A stretch of DNA of 64,000 nucleotides from Streptomyces peucetius. Lineage in GTDB: Bacteria; Actinomycetota; Actinomycetes; Streptomycetales; Streptomycetaceae. The notes below the pieces were generated by a model. That model saw only the letters and a program-made list of their open reading frames with translations, did not search any database and was not told the origin of the DNA. Positions within the stretch are counted from its first letter, which is position 1. The number at the start of each line of letters is the position of its first letter. Positions 51,583 through 60,773 of the stretch are shown here, in pieces. The stretch spans positions 7,688,001 through 7,752,000 of the forward strand of contig NZ_CP107567.1 of NCBI RefSeq assembly GCF_025854275.1, written 5' to 3'. The translations under genes were made by a program, and so were the position numbers.

Positions 51583-53133
51583 CTATCCGGCGTAGGTCTC
51601 GTACTCGGCGACCCTCGGTGTGCCGGTCGAGCTGGTGATCTCGAAGGTGATCTTGCGGAGCGAGGTCGGGGGGAAGGTGATGACCCCCGCCCCGCTGCCT
51701 GTGGTCAGGACGGCGCCGGTGTCTGCGTCGACGACCCGCCAGGACCCGATGTTGCCCGCGGAGCCGGACTCCTCCCGGATGTTGATCATGGACACCGTGG
51801 TGGCGGAGCCCCACTTGATCGAGACGGCACCGGTCGGCCCGGTCGGCGACCAGTAGGTGTTCATGTCACCGTCGCGCACATTTCCGTAACTCGTCCCGTC
51901 GGCCTTGCCGGAGCCGTCGGAGCCGGCCCCGATGCTGAGGTTGGTCCCGCTGGGCTGGCTCGGTCCCGGCGTGGGAGTGCTCGGCGTGGGCGTGGGCGTG
52001 GGTGTCGGGGTCGGTGCCGGTGTCTGCGGTGAGCAGTTGCCGTCCGACACCCGCAGACCCTTTCCGGCGCCTGCCGTCCCGCTCACGACGCTCGGCACGC
52101 AACTGCCGTCGTCGAGACTGTAGGAGTACGGGATGCTGACCGTGGTGTTGGAACGCGGGTCGGGGCCCGCCGGGTTGTTCTCGCTCCCAGGGCTGGACCA
52201 GGTCACGTTGTCGAAGATGTTGCCGCTGACCTGCCAGTAGCCGGCGGCGTCGGTGTAGAAAGTGCCCAGGACGTCCTTGGAGTCCTTGAAGTAGTTGTTG
52301 TCCACCTTGGCGCGAGCGCCCGCCCGGGAGTTGATGCCCGACTCGTTGAGGCGCACGTAGTGGTTGTTGTACATGTGCGCTGTGCCGCCACGCAGCAGGG
52401 GTGCGCGGGAATCGATGTTCTCGTACAGGTTGTGGTGGTACGTGATGAAGCCGTTCGAGAGGTCGCTCTCGCTGGACCCGACGAGGCCGCCGCGGCCGGA
52501 GTTGCGCAGGATGCTGTAGGACAGGGTCACGTACTGGGTGTTGTTCTTCATGTCGAAGAGGCCGTCGTACCCCTCGGACTCCCCACCCGACGCCTCCAGG
52601 GTGACGTGATCGACCCAGACGTTGCGGACGTTGCTCTCCATGCCGATGGCGTCACCGCCGTTGGACGTGGGGGAACCCGACTTCTTGACGTTCCGGACGG
52701 TCACGTTCTGGATGATGATGTTGCGGGCGTCGCGTATGTGGATGCCCAGCTGGTCGAAGACGGCTCCGCTGCCGACCCCGATGATCGTGACATTGCTGAT
52801 CTGCTTGAGCTCGATCACGCCGTCGGCGGTGTTGCAGCTGTCGCCCGACACCTTGCTGGTGTTGCCGTGGTTGATGGTCCCCTCGACCTCGATGGTGATG
52901 GGGGTGCTGCTGCTGGCCCGGCCGCACAGGGCCGCATGGATCGCGGTTCCCGTGGTGGCCCGTACCGTCTGCCCGCCCGTACCGCCGGTGGTCCCACCGT
53001 TCTGGGTCGCGTAGCCGGTGGCGCCGGCGGCCGCCGCCGACGCCTCGGGCATCGACAGAACCACACCGGTCGCGGCCGCAAGAGCCGTCGTGGCCAGCGC
53101 CGCATAGAGTCGCAGTGCGACTGGTCGTCTCAT
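51583..53133 (-). CDS. Secreted PL1 pectate lyase with C-terminal binding domain
   Basis: A 516-residue secreted enzyme. The signal peptide is residues 1-34 (ALATTALAAATGVVLSMPEA). A parallel beta-helix PL1 domain (about 35-375) carries ITIEVEGTINHGNTSKV, the Ca-binding VWVDHVTLEASGG and DGLFDMKNNTQYVTLSYS, and the catalytic Arg region GINSRAGARAKVDNNYF. A Pro-Thr repeat linker (PTPTPTPTP) leads to an F5/8-type (CBM32-like) module (NTYWSPTGPTGAVSIKWGSA). It cleaves polygalacturonate by beta-elimination outside the cell. ATG at 53133 with AAGGG nine bases before. A second plant-wall enzyme in the window besides the xyloglucan set. Confidence 0.92.
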   Translation of the reverse strand: MRRPVALRLYAALATTALAAATGVVLSMPEASAAAAGATGYATQNGGTTGGTGGQTVRATTGTAIHAALCGRASSSTPITIEVEGTINHGNTSKVSGDSCNTADGVIELKQISNVTIIGVGSGAVFDQLGIHIRDARNIIIQNVTVRNVKKSGSPTSNGGDAIGMESNVRNVWVDHVTLEASGGESEGYDGLFDMKNNTQYVTLSYSILRNSGRGGLVGSSESDLSNGFITYHHNLYENIDSRAPLLRGGTAHMYNNHYVRLNESGINSRAGARAKVDNNYFKDSKDVLGTFYTDAAGYWQVSGNIFDNVTWSSPGSENNPAGPDPRSNTTVSIPYSYSLDDGSCVPSVVSGTAGAGKGLRVSDGNCSPQTPAPTPTPTPTPTPSTPTPGPSQPSGTNLSIGAGSDGSGKADGTSYGNVRDGDMNTYWSPTGPTGAVSIKWGSATTVSMINIREESGSAGNIGSWRVVDADTGAVLTTGSGAGVITFPPTSLRKITFEITSSTGTPRVAEYETYAG

Positions 53134-53274
53134 CCTCGCCTACCCTTTCGCCTTTTACCGCGGAATGCTGGGTGTTGCCGCTGCCTAGTCGTCACGGCGG
53201 GCATTCAGGTTGCCGACGTGCGCCGGAAGAACGCGGACGCGGGGCGGGAGCCCGGAACGGGGAGCAGGCGCCGG

Positions 53275-53634
53275 TCACCAAGGGCTGTGGTGGGCCAGAT
53301 TCAGGGCAAGAGCGGTCACCGGCAGGCAGAAGAAGACGGCCCAGGGCCCCAACCGGTGGTCACCGACGCGCAGATGGGCGACGAGTGCGCCGAGGAAGTA
53401 CAGCACCAGGCCGCCGGCGGCGAGCATGCCCACCGCCGGCAGCACGAAGAGCCCGGTCAGCAGCCCCAGCGAACCGGTCGCCAGCACGGCACCCAGCGGC
53501 CGTATCCATGACCGTGGCACCCGCAGTTTGTCCGCCTGGCGCCGGGGAAGGTCGTGGCCGGTGAGGTTGGCGACGGCGGCCGAGCCGTTGAGGGCAGAGG
53601 TCAGGAGGACGACCACGAGGTGGACGGTGGACAC
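53275..53634 (-). CDS. DoxX-family membrane protein
   Basis: A 119-residue membrane protein with four helices: VHLVVVLLTSALNGSAAVAN, PLGAVLATGSLGLLTGLFVL, VGMLAAGGLVLYFLGALVAH and WAVFFCLPVTALALNLAHH. The pattern matches DoxX-like proteins, which are thought to serve in redox or quinone-linked roles; no function is proven here. The GTG at 53634 has AGGAG six bases before it. It lies upstream of the pectate lyase on the same strand but 141 bases away, so it is probably independent. Confidence 0.85.
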   Translation of the reverse strand: MSTVHLVVVLLTSALNGSAAVANLTGHDLPRRQADKLRVPRSWIRPLGAVLATGSLGLLTGLFVLPAVGMLAAGGLVLYFLGALVAHLRVGDHRLGPWAVFFCLPVTALALNLAHHSPW

Positions 53635-54299
53635 GGAAGGCTCCTTCTCACGAGCAGCAGGGTTTCACCCTTCCGACGATCCACAGCCCCGGAACGTGAT
53701 GCGCCGTGCCAGGTCCGGCCCGGCCTAACCTGCCGGGACCACCGCTCCATCAGCGAGGAAATCGGTCGCGCCCCCATGACGCGAGCCGTTGGCCCCGGTC
53801 GCCCCAGCTGTACGACTTGTACTCCAGGTCGAAGCCCGGCAGTGCTCCGGCCGTGGAGCATCAGGGCGGCCCTGCGCTCGTCGAGGTGGCCGAGGGACGT
53901 GCCGTCGCGCTCTCGGCTGAAGAGATCGACCTGCTGGCCCGCGTTCGCGGGGCGGTGGAGATGTGGGGGACCGCGTGGTCGGTCAGGGCGACGGGCATGA
54001 GCGTTCGTACTGTGCGCTCGACCGGGCGTTGTGCCCCGGCGAGGCCAGGCTCGACGCGCGGGGCCGTCCGTGCCACAGGGTCTGTCGGTGTGACCGCTCG
54101 GTGCTCCTGCACGACGGCGGCTCGGCGGTGCGGACGCGGGCCCTGTCGCCGCGCGGTTTCGAAGGATGCGGAGGCGGCGAACGTGCTCCCGCTGCTGGCG
54201 TCCTCCGTCGCGAGCCGGCGCACCTCGTGCTCGCGTCATGCTCGCCCCCGGTCGACGCGGCTCCGAGGCCCGGTCCGGCCGATCCGCTGTCCGCCAATC
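53635..54299. other. Gene-poor region with coding-like, frameshifted stretch
   Basis: No intact gene is supported. On the plus strand, 53800-54000 reads QLYDLYSRSKPG and VALSAEEIDLLARVRGAVEM, and from about 54000 another frame reads HERSYCALDRALCPGEARLD then CRCDRSVLLHDGG. The composition is protein-like but I recognise no family. It could be a decayed gene. Confidence 0.35.
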
Positions 54300-54325
54300 G
54301 GGTCAAGAGTTGGCAAAGGGGGTAT
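54300..54325 (+). promoter_or_regulatory. Sigma-B-like promoter for slipin
   Basis: GGGT (54300-54303), 16 bases, GGGTAT (54320-54325) fits GNNT-N14-16-GGGTAY. It lies about 40 bases before the slipin ATG. Confidence 0.4.
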
Positions 54326-54365
54326 ATCTGGGAGACGGGCCCCGTTCCTTGAGGAGGTGGCTGTC

Positions 54366-55394
54366 ATGGTCGAGGAACTGCTGACAGCGTTGGCCCTGGC
54401 AGGCTCCGGTGTGGCGGTGTACGTGGCGTCCGCGGCCCGGGTGGTGAAGCAGTACGAGCGAGGCGTCGTCCTGCGCTTCGGCCGGCTGCGCGGCGAGATA
54501 CGCATGCCGGGCTTCACCATGATCGTCCCGATCGTCGACCGGATGCACAAAGTGAACATGCAGATCGTGACCATGCCGGTGCCTGCTCAGGACGGCATCA
54601 CGCGGGACAATGTCACGGTCCGGGTGGATGCGGTCATCTACTTCAAGGTCGTCGACCCGGCTGACGCCATCATTCGTGTCGAGGACTACCGGTTCGCCGT
54701 CTCCCAGATGGCGCAGACCTCGCTGCGTTCGATCCTGGGCAAGAGCAACCTCGACGATCTGCTCTCGAACCGCGAGAAGCTCAACGAGGGGCTGGAGCTC
54801 ATGATGGACAGCCCTGCCGTCGAGTGGGGCGTCACCATCGACCGGGTCGAGATCAAGGACGTCTCCCTGCCGGAGACGATGAAGCGGTCCATGGCCCGGC
54901 AGGCGGAGGCGGACCGTGAGCGGCGCGCCCGCGTGATCAACGCCGACGCCGAGCTGCAGGCGTCGAAGAAGCTGGCGGAGGCTGCCGGTGCGATGTCCGA
55001 CGAGCCTGCCGCTCTGCAGCTGCGGCTCCTGCAGACCGTCGTCGCGGTGGCCGCCGAGAAGAACTCGACCCTTGTCCTGCCCTTCCCCGTCGAACTGCTG
55101 CGCTTCCTGGAGCGGTCCACCCCGCGGGAGGTCGCACAGCGCACCAAGGCGCTTACGGACGTACTCGATGCGCTCCCGAAGGGGAACGCGCGGGCGGAGG
55201 AGCCGGAATCGCCGGAGGAATCGGAATCGCCGGAGGAAGTGACGGAGAAGGAGGAGGGAGAGGAGAAGGAGATCGAGAGCGGGCGCGAGACGCAGAAGGC
55301 GACGGACGTGTCCTTGATGGGGACGACCGTCCCCGATGGTCCCGAGCGCGTGGCATCCGCCGGCCGGCTGCCCCTTCAAGGGGAAGGCGGGTGA
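54366..55394 (+). CDS. Slipin (SPFH/stomatin-type membrane protein)
   Basis: A 342-residue SPFH-domain protein. Residues 4-22 form a membrane anchor (LLTALALAGSGVAVYVASA). The SPFH domain follows: YERGVVLRFGRLRGEIRMPG, IVTMPVPAQDGITRDNVTVR, VDAVIYFKVVDPADAIIRVE and LDDLLSNREKLNEGLELMMD. A coiled-coil is at about 185-225 (ARQAEADRERRARVINADAE), and the tail from about 280 is Glu-rich (EEPESPEESESPEEVTEKEE). Slipins form large membrane-bound oligomers linked to microdomains and proteolysis. The ATG has GAGGAGG eight bases before. It is 162 bases upstream of dnaK and may belong to the same stress block. Confidence 0.92.
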   Translation: MVEELLTALALAGSGVAVYVASAARVVKQYERGVVLRFGRLRGEIRMPGFTMIVPIVDRMHKVNMQIVTMPVPAQDGITRDNVTVRVDAVIYFKVVDPADAIIRVEDYRFAVSQMAQTSLRSILGKSNLDDLLSNREKLNEGLELMMDSPAVEWGVTIDRVEIKDVSLPETMKRSMARQAEADRERRARVINADAELQASKKLAEAAGAMSDEPAALQLRLLQTVVAVAAEKNSTLVLPFPVELLRFLERSTPREVAQRTKALTDVLDALPKGNARAEEPESPEESESPEEVTEKEEGEEKEIESGRETQKATDVSLMGTTVPDGPERVASAGRLPLQGEGG

Positions 55395-55483
55395 TCCGAC
55401 CGGACCTGTCCGCCTCCTGGACACCGTCACCCGCGACCAGCGCCGACGGCCCGGCAGCCCGGCCGCTCCTCGCCCGGGAAAGA

Positions 55484-55504
55484 CTTGACTCCAGGGGGCT
55501 CAAG
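55484..55504. promoter_or_regulatory. HAIR-type HspR operator
   Basis: CTTGACT, seven bases, GCTCAAG is a 12-of-14 match to the HspR operator consensus CTTGAGT-N7-ACTCAAG. It overlaps the -35 and spacer of the dnaK promoter, so binding of HspR would block transcription until heat shock. Confidence 0.8.
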
Positions 55505-55513
55505 TTTTATGTA
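55485..55513 (+). promoter_or_regulatory. Vegetative promoter of dnaK
   Basis: TTGACT (55485-55490), a 17-base spacer and TATGTA (55508-55513) form a good sigma-70-type promoter. It starts transcription about 35 bases before the dnaK ATG and is overlapped by the HAIR element. Confidence 0.7.
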
Positions 55514-55556
55514 GGAGGGGACGGCAGATTCGCGGTGGCAACCAGAGGAGGCGGCC

Positions 55557-57437
55557 ATGGCTCGAGCAGTCGGAATCGACCTGGGGACGACGAACTCTGT
55601 GGTCTGTGTGCTGGAAGGCGGGGAACCGACCGTCATCGCGAACACAGAGGGCGCCAGGACCACGCCGTCGGTGGTGGCATTCGCGAAGAACGGTGAGGTG
55701 CTCGTCGGTGAGCTCGCCAAGCGCCAGGCGGTGACCAACGTCGACCGCACGGCACGCTCCGTCAAGCGGCACATGGGCGAGGCGCAGTGGCGCTTCCCGG
55801 AGTCCGGGGACATCGACGGCAAGCAGTACACCACGCAGGAGATCTCGGCCCGGGTCCTGCAGAAGCTCAAGCGCGACGCGGCGGCCTATCTCGGCGAGGA
55901 CGTCACCGACGCGGTGATCACCGTTCCGGCGTACTTCAACGACAGCCAGCGCACCGCGACGAAGGAGGCCGGTGAGATCGCCGGCCTGAAAGTGCTGCGC
56001 ATCATCAACGAACCGACCGCGGCCGCCCTGGCGTACGGCCTGGACAAGGAGAACGACCAGACGATACTCGTGTTCGACCTCGGGGGCGGCACTTTCGACG
56101 TCTCGCTGCTGGAGATCGGCGAGGGCCTCGTCGAGGTGAAGGCCACCAACGGTGACACGCACCTCGGCGGCGACGACTGGGACCAGCGGATCGTCGACCA
56201 CCTGGTGAAGCAGTTCAAGAACGGTCACGGCATCGACCTGTCCAGGGACAAGATGGCTCTCCAGCGTCTGCGCGAGGCCGCGGAGAAGGCGAAGATCGAG
56301 CTGTCGTCGTCCACCGAGACGTCGATCAACCTGCCCTACATCACGGCGTCGGCCGAAGGCGCGCTGCACCTGGACGAGAAACTGACCCGCGCGCAGTTCG
56401 AGCAGCTGACGTCGGACCTGCTCGAGCGCTGCAAGACCCCCTTCCACAACGCCATCAAGGACGCCGGGATCAAGGTGTCGGACATCGATCACGTGATCCT
56501 GGTGGGCGGCTCCACGCGGATGCCGGCGGTGACCGGCCTGGTCAAGGAACTGACCGGAAAGGAACCGCACAAGGGTGTGAACCCGGACGAGGTCGTCGCC
56601 ATCGGAGCCTCGCTGCAGGCCGGTGTCCTCAAGGGTGAGGTCAAGGACGTCCTGCTCCTCGACGTGACCCCGCTGTCCCTCGGTATCGAGACCAAGGGCG
56701 GCATCATGACCAAGCTCATCGAGCGCAACACCACGATCCCGACCAAGCGGTCCGAGATCTTCACCACGGCCGAGGACAACCAGCCGTCCGTGCAGATCCA
56801 GGTCTACCAGGGCGAGCGCGAGATCGCGGCGTACAACAAGAAGCTCGGTATGTTCGAGCTGACCGGTCTGCCGCCGGCGCCCCGCGGCGTCCCGCAGATC
56901 GAGGTCTCCTTCGACATCGACGCCAACGGCATCATGCACGTCACCGCTAAGGACCTCGCCACCGGCAAGGAGCAGAAGATGACCGTCACCGGCGGCTCCT
57001 CGCTGCCGAAGCAGGACATCGACCGCATGGTCCGTGAGGCGGAGCAGCACGCGGAGGACGACCGCCGCCGCAAAGAGGCCGCGGAGACCCGCAACCAGGC
57101 GGAGAGCACCGTCTACCAGACGGAGAAGGTGCTGCAGGACAACCGCGACAAGATCCCCGAGGACGTCCGGTCCGAGACGGAGGCGGCCCTGGCCGACGTC
57201 AAGGAGAAGCTCAAGGGCGACGACAGCGGCGCCATCCGGTCGGCCACCGAGAAGGCCACCGCGGCCGCCCAGCGGATCGGCTCCGCGCTGTACGCCCAGA
57301 CACAGCAGACCCAGGCGCAGACCGAGGGTGGGGGCGCCGGAACCGCCGGCACCGGAGCGGCCTCGGCCTCGGAGGGTGACGAAGACGTCGTCGACGCGGA
57401 GATCGTGGACGACGAGGGGAAGGGGGGCGCCGGATGA
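55557..57437 (+). CDS. dnaK: Hsp70 chaperone DnaK (extra copy)
   Basis: A 626-residue Hsp70. ATPase-domain signatures are [20 protein letters not shown] (residues 5-24), [17 protein letters not shown] and [12 protein letters not shown]. The peptide-binding domain includes [17 protein letters not shown] and the lid is helical. The C-terminus is Ala/Gly/Gln-rich and ends [19 protein letters not shown], close to the actinobacterial form. It refolds proteins with GrpE and a J-protein. The ATG has GAGGAGG four to five bases before. grpE overlaps its stop (ATGA). No dnaJ or hspR follows, unlike the main dnaK-grpE-dnaJ-hspR operon of Streptomyces, so this is probably a second copy still under HspR control. 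Confidence 0.96.
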   Translation: MARAVGIDLGTTNSVVCVLEGGEPTVIANTEGARTTPSVVAFAKNGEVLVGELAKRQAVTNVDRTARSVKRHMGEAQWRFPESGDIDGKQYTTQEISARVLQKLKRDAAAYLGEDVTDAVITVPAYFNDSQRTATKEAGEIAGLKVLRIINEPTAAALAYGLDKENDQTILVFDLGGGTFDVSLLEIGEGLVEVKATNGDTHLGGDDWDQRIVDHLVKQFKNGHGIDLSRDKMALQRLREAAEKAKIELSSSTETSINLPYITASAEGALHLDEKLTRAQFEQLTSDLLERCKTPFHNAIKDAGIKVSDIDHVILVGGSTRMPAVTGLVKELTGKEPHKGVNPDEVVAIGASLQAGVLKGEVKDVLLLDVTPLSLGIETKGGIMTKLIERNTTIPTKRSEIFTTAEDNQPSVQIQVYQGEREIAAYNKKLGMFELTGLPPAPRGVPQIEVSFDIDANGIMHVTAKDLATGKEQKMTVTGGSSLPKQDIDRMVREAEQHAEDDRRRKEAAETRNQAESTVYQTEKVLQDNRDKIPEDVRSETEAALADVKEKLKGDDSGAIRSATEKATAAAQRIGSALYAQTQQTQAQTEGGGAGTAGTGAASASEGDEDVVDAEIVDDEGKGGAG

Positions 57438-58162
57438 GCCGCGACCCCGACGTCGGGAACGACCGGGACCGGCGGGCACCCGTCGTCATCCGCGACCGTC
57501 GCAGAATCGACCCGGTGACACTCGAGCCGCGCCGGCCGGCCGACCCGGCCGTCCCCTCGGCGCACGGGACGGCGACGCCGCCCTCGGCGCACGAGTCGGT
57601 GACCCGCTCGGCGCCGGGCGGGGCCGCCGGCCGGCCGGCAGCCGCCGAACTGCGGCGGGCCCGGACCGAGGCCGCCCGGCTGCGTGACGAGAACGCTGAA
57701 CTGACAGCGGATCTTCAGCGTCTGAAGGCCGAGTACGACAACTACCGCAAACGCGTCCGGCGGGACCGGCTGGCAATCCGCGAGATCGCCGTGACCAACG
57801 TCCTGGCCGCGCTGCTTCCCGTGCTCGACGCCTTCGAAGGGGCACGCGAACAGGGTGCCGACACCGGAATCGAGGCGGTGGCCAAGGTACTCGGCGAACA
57901 ACTGGCGGCGCTCGGCCTGCAGTCCGTCGGGGCGCCGGGGGAGGCCTTCGACCCCCAGACCCACGAAGCGGTCACCTACACCCCGTCCGACGAGGCGGCC
58001 GGCCCGGTCTGCACCGAGGTGCTCCGGCACGGCTACCGCGTGGGCGACCACCTCCTGCGCCCCGCGCAGGTCGCCGTCACCGGCCCGCCCGCCGGTGGTC
58101 CGGTGGTCCCCACGGAGGTCCGGGCCGACGACGGCAGGAGCGGTGTGCCTGGTGCTGAATGA
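57434..58162 (+). CDS. grpE: Nucleotide-exchange factor GrpE
   Basis: A 242-residue GrpE that speeds ADP release from DnaK. The N-terminal 65 residues are basic and disordered ([20 protein letters not shown]). A long dimerising helix runs from about 70 to 105 ([30 protein letters not shown]). The C-terminal beta-domain has [19 protein letters not shown] and [20 protein letters not shown]. The ATG overlaps the dnaK stop by four bases. A hairpin follows, and no J-protein gene is next. Confidence 0.94.
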   Translation: MSRDPDVGNDRDRRAPVVIRDRRRIDPVTLEPRRPADPAVPSAHGTATPPSAHESVTRSAPGGAAGRPAAAELRRARTEAARLRDENAELTADLQRLKAEYDNYRKRVRRDRLAIREIAVTNVLAALLPVLDAFEGAREQGADTGIEAVAKVLGEQLAALGLQSVGAPGEAFDPQTHEAVTYTPSDEAAGPVCTEVLRHGYRVGDHLLRPAQVAVTGPPAGGPVVPTEVRADDGRSGVPGAE

Positions 58163-58199
58163 ACGCCGGAGCGGCTGCTCGGTCGGCTGCCCGCCGGGC

Positions 58200-58237
58200 C
58201 GGACCGTATGGACACAACCATTGGTGTGAACGGTCCG
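58200..58237. terminator. Hairpin after grpE
   Basis: Outer arms CGGACCGT (58200-58207) and ACGGTCCG (58230-58237) are perfect. An inner pairing (CACAACC with GGTGTG, one bulge) extends the stem. It lies about 40 bases after the grpE stop. Confidence 0.5.
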
Positions 58238-58361
58238 CCCACCCAGCGGCGCTGCTCCGGCCCGGCCCCGTCGCGCCGTTACGGTCGGGTCTGTCCCGAG
58301 GTGGAGCGCCGGCACGGCTGCGGGCCCCACCCCTTCCACGATGTCGAAAGGCGGGTCCAGC

Positions 58362-58595
58362 ATGTCCAGCAACGCAGAAACCGGCGGGGTCACAGGCACC
58401 AAGGACAAGGACTACAACCTGATCTGGTACATCGAGAGCTGCCTGAACAACGCCCTGCGGCTCGAGACGTACATCCGGGACTCGGAGCGCGACGGTGACA
58501 GCGAAGTCACCGAGCTCTTCCGCAAGGCGCAGGCCGACAGCCGCAAGGGCGCCGAGCTCGGCAAGCAGCTGCTGCGCAGCCGCATGGGCAGCTGA
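58362..58595 (+). CDS. Small conserved-looking protein
   Basis: A 77-residue soluble, charged, probably helical protein (DKDYNLIWYIESCLNNALRL, ETYIRDSERDGDSEVTELFR, KAQADSRKGAELGKQLLRSR). It has no known domain. GAAAGGCGGG lies about seven bases before the ATG at 58362; the ATG at 58341 would add seven residues. Its place after dnaK-grpE suggests a stress role, but the hairpin between them argues for separate transcription. Confidence 0.6.
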   Translation: MSSNAETGGVTGTKDKDYNLIWYIESCLNNALRLETYIRDSERDGDSEVTELFRKAQADSRKGAELGKQLLRSRMGS

Positions 58596-58634
58596 CGGCC
58601 CTGCCCGGACGCCCCCGCGTCGCCGCACGGTCGT

Positions 58635-58737
58635 ACGACGCGGTGGTGCGGATCACCACATCAGCCATCTGCGCTACGGACCTGCACTTCGTCCGTGGCA
58701 CGATGCCCGGCCTGGAGCAGGGCAGGATCCTCGGGCG
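58635..58737 (+). pseudogene. Zinc-type alcohol dehydrogenase N-terminal fragment
   Basis: About 34 residues read DAVVRITTSAICATDLHFVR followed by GTMPGLEQGRILG. This is the start of zinc-dependent alcohol dehydrogenases (Cys/Asp zinc ligands in ICATDLH, then the usual GHEGVG, lost here after ILG). The rest of the enzyme is absent, so it is a short remnant. Confidence 0.65.
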
Positions 58738-58885
58738 AGGCCGGCTGGACCAAGGTGGCTCTCGGCCTCGGCGAGGACGGTTCCCTCGCCCCGGGACTCG
58801 AGGAGAGGCGGGCACCGGAGCAGCCACCACCGCAGGCTCCGGCCGGCCCTTCGCCACCGGGGACGACGAGAGAAGGTGATCACCG

Positions 58886-59047
58886 GTGACGGCCCACGCC
58901 GGAGAAACGGCTCGCAAGACCGGCGACTTCTACTGCGCGACGTGCGACGAGAAGGTCCATGCCACGGAGGGTGACAAGATCCTTCCGTGCCCCAACGGCC
59001 ACAAGGCCTTCGAGACCCGGCGGAACGAGCCGGACACGAAATCCTGA
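58886..59047 (+). CDS. 53-residue zinc-ribbon protein
   Basis: A small protein with FYCATCDEKVHATEGDKILP followed by CPNGHKAFETRRNEP. CxxC and CPNGH give a Cys-Cys-Cys-His set that would bind one zinc. The GTG at 58886 follows AAGG about ten bases upstream. Similar zinc-ribbon mini-proteins occur beside stress genes in Streptomyces; the role is unknown. It lies 47 bases before a kinase-like gene. Confidence 0.6.
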   Translation: MTAHAGETARKTGDFYCATCDEKVHATEGDKILPCPNGHKAFETRRNEPDTKS

Positions 59048-59094
59048 CGGGGAACGCCGGACGGGACGTACCGGACAGGCAGGAGCGGGACCCG

Positions 59095-59643
59095 ATGGCC
59101 GCGGACGCACTCCGGCGTGAAGTGGCGGTGCTGGTCGGGTTGCAGGCCGCGGGCAAGTCGACCTTCTACCGCCAGCGCCTCGCCATCGACCACACGCTGG
59201 TGAGCAAGGACCTGTTCCCTCGCGCGGCCCGGAACAAGCAGCGTCGGCAGATGCGCCTGGTGGCTGGCGCCCTGGCCGCCGGGAGACCGGTGGCCGTCGA
59301 CAACACCAACCCGTCGCCAGAGGAGTGGGGACCGCTGATCGAGCTGGGGCACGCGCTGGGGGCCTCGGTGACGGCGTACTGGTTCCCGCCCGACGTCGAG
59401 GGTTCGCTGCGGCGCAACGCCGCCCGACACGGGTCTGAACGCGTACCGGAGGTGGGTGTGCACGCCACGTTCCGGAAGCTCCGCCGTCCGTCCGTCGCCG
59501 ACGGTTTCGACGCCGTGCACGAAGTGCGCTTCGACGGCGCCGGAGGTTTCCAGGTGCGGCTCCTGCGGCACACCCCCGAGCCGCCCGAGCCACGCCGGCC
59601 GCCCGAGCCACCTGAGCCACGCGAGCCGCCCGCGCCCGACTGA
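59095..59643 (+). CDS. P-loop kinase-like ATPase
   Basis: A 182-residue protein of the AAA/polynucleotide-kinase-like P-loop group. Walker A is VLVGLQAAGKSTFYRQRLA (residues 12-30). LVSKDLFP and VAVDNTNPSPEEWGPLIELG follow; the DNTN motif is typical of this group and the Asp would serve in catalysis. SLRRNAARHGSERVPEVGVH matches the lid. The C-terminus is a Pro-Glu repeat (PEPPEPRRPPEPPEPREPP). Relatives phosphorylate nucleic-acid ends or small molecules; the substrate here is unknown. AGGAG lies nine bases before the ATG. Confidence 0.82.
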   Translation: MAADALRREVAVLVGLQAAGKSTFYRQRLAIDHTLVSKDLFPRAARNKQRRQMRLVAGALAAGRPVAVDNTNPSPEEWGPLIELGHALGASVTAYWFPPDVEGSLRRNAARHGSERVPEVGVHATFRKLRRPSVADGFDAVHEVRFDGAGGFQVRLLRHTPEPPEPRRPPEPPEPREPPAPD

Positions 59644-59719
59644 GACCCCCGGCGCGACACCGGCCCTGGACAGCCGCCACGTACTCCTCCGGCCCCCGGC
59701 TCTTGCGGCCGGGCGGACT

Positions 59720-60721
59720 TCAACGGAGCTCAGTCGTGCCGGGGCCGAAGCGGTGCCGGTAGGCGGACGGGGTGAGGCCCGTCTGCCGGCGCATCAGCGC
59801 GCGCAGATTGGCGGCGGTGCCGATGCCGCTGCGCCGCGCCACCACCTCGAAGCGTGTCTCACCTCGCTCGATCAGCCGGCAGGCCAGGGCGAGCCGCTCT
59901 CCCGTGAGCCATGCCAGTGGCGTCGTCCCCAGCTGTGCCCGGAAGCGACGGTGCAACGTCGCCGGGCTGACCGAAGCGCGCTCCGCGAGGTTCGTCACCG
60001 TGAGCGGCGTGTTCAGCCGTTCCTGCGCCCAGGCCAGAACCGAGGCCAGGGATTCCTCCGGCACGTCGGGCACCGGGCGTTCGATGAACTGCCGCTGCCC
60101 ACCGTCCCGATGCGCCGCGAAGACCAGCCGCCGGCTGACGGAGTTGGCGGCCTCCGCGCCGTGGTCCCGGCGGACGATGTGCAGTCCCAGGTCGAGGGCG
60201 GCCGCGCTTCCCGCGGCGGTGAGGATGTCGCCGTCGTCCACGAACAGTACGTCCTCCTCCAGCTGGACCGAGGGGAAGCGGGCCCGGAAGGAATCGGCCC
60301 ATTGCCAGTGCGCGGTGGCCCGGCGGCCGTCGAGGACCCCGGCCTCGGCGAGGGTGAAGGCGCCGCTGCACAGGCCGACCAGGCGGGCACCGCGCTCGTG
60401 CGCGCGCCGCACGGCGTCGAGCACGGCCGGTCGGCGGGGGACCTCGGTGTCGGGCCGGTTGGGAACGATCAAGGTGTCCGCCGAGTCGGCCGTCCCCAGG
60501 CCGGCGACTCCGGTGAGCGTGAAGAAACCGTCGCGCATGAGGGTCAGCGGCTCGGGGGAGCAGAGCCGGAAGTCGTAGAGGTCGCGGCCCAGTTCGGGCC
60601 GGCGCAGGCCGAAGACCTCGGTCGCGCAGCCAAGCTCGAAGGGGTTCGAGTTCTCGTCCACGACCACGACGACCCGGTGCAGGCCCGCCGTACCGGCCTG
60701 GTGCGAGGAACCTTGCGGCAT
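59720..60721 (-). CDS. GlxA-type AraC regulator
   Basis: A 333-residue regulator with a DJ-1/PfpI-like GATase domain (residues 15-190: VVVVVDENSNPFELGCATEV, GARLVGLCSGAFTLAEAGVL) and a C-terminal AraC helix-turn-helix (VTNLAERASVSPATLHRRFR; LACRLIERGETRFEVVARRS). The Cys in GLCSGAF sits at the elbow of the GATase fold. Such proteins usually sense a small molecule and activate nearby genes. The ATG at 60721 lies 52 bases from the divergent cupin gene, its probable target. Confidence 0.93.
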   Translation of the reverse strand: MPQGSSHQAGTAGLHRVVVVVDENSNPFELGCATEVFGLRRPELGRDLYDFRLCSPEPLTLMRDGFFTLTGVAGLGTADSADTLIVPNRPDTEVPRRPAVLDAVRRAHERGARLVGLCSGAFTLAEAGVLDGRRATAHWQWADSFRARFPSVQLEEDVLFVDDGDILTAAGSAAALDLGLHIVRRDHGAEAANSVSRRLVFAAHRDGGQRQFIERPVPDVPEESLASVLAWAQERLNTPLTVTNLAERASVSPATLHRRFRAQLGTTPLAWLTGERLALACRLIERGETRFEVVARRSGIGTAANLRALMRRQTGLTPSAYRHRFGPGTTELR

Positions 60722-60773
60722 GTGCGATTTCTAGCACTCACACCGGCTGTGCTCAACCGGCGACCATTGATCC

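Noticed and set aside
53706..54365. Upstream extension of the slipin frame
   Set aside because: SPFH homology starts after the ATG at 54366, which has a strong RBS; the extension has no family match.
55500..57479. 659-codon minus-strand frame opposite dnaK
   Set aside because: Antisense of a highly conserved Hsp70 gene.
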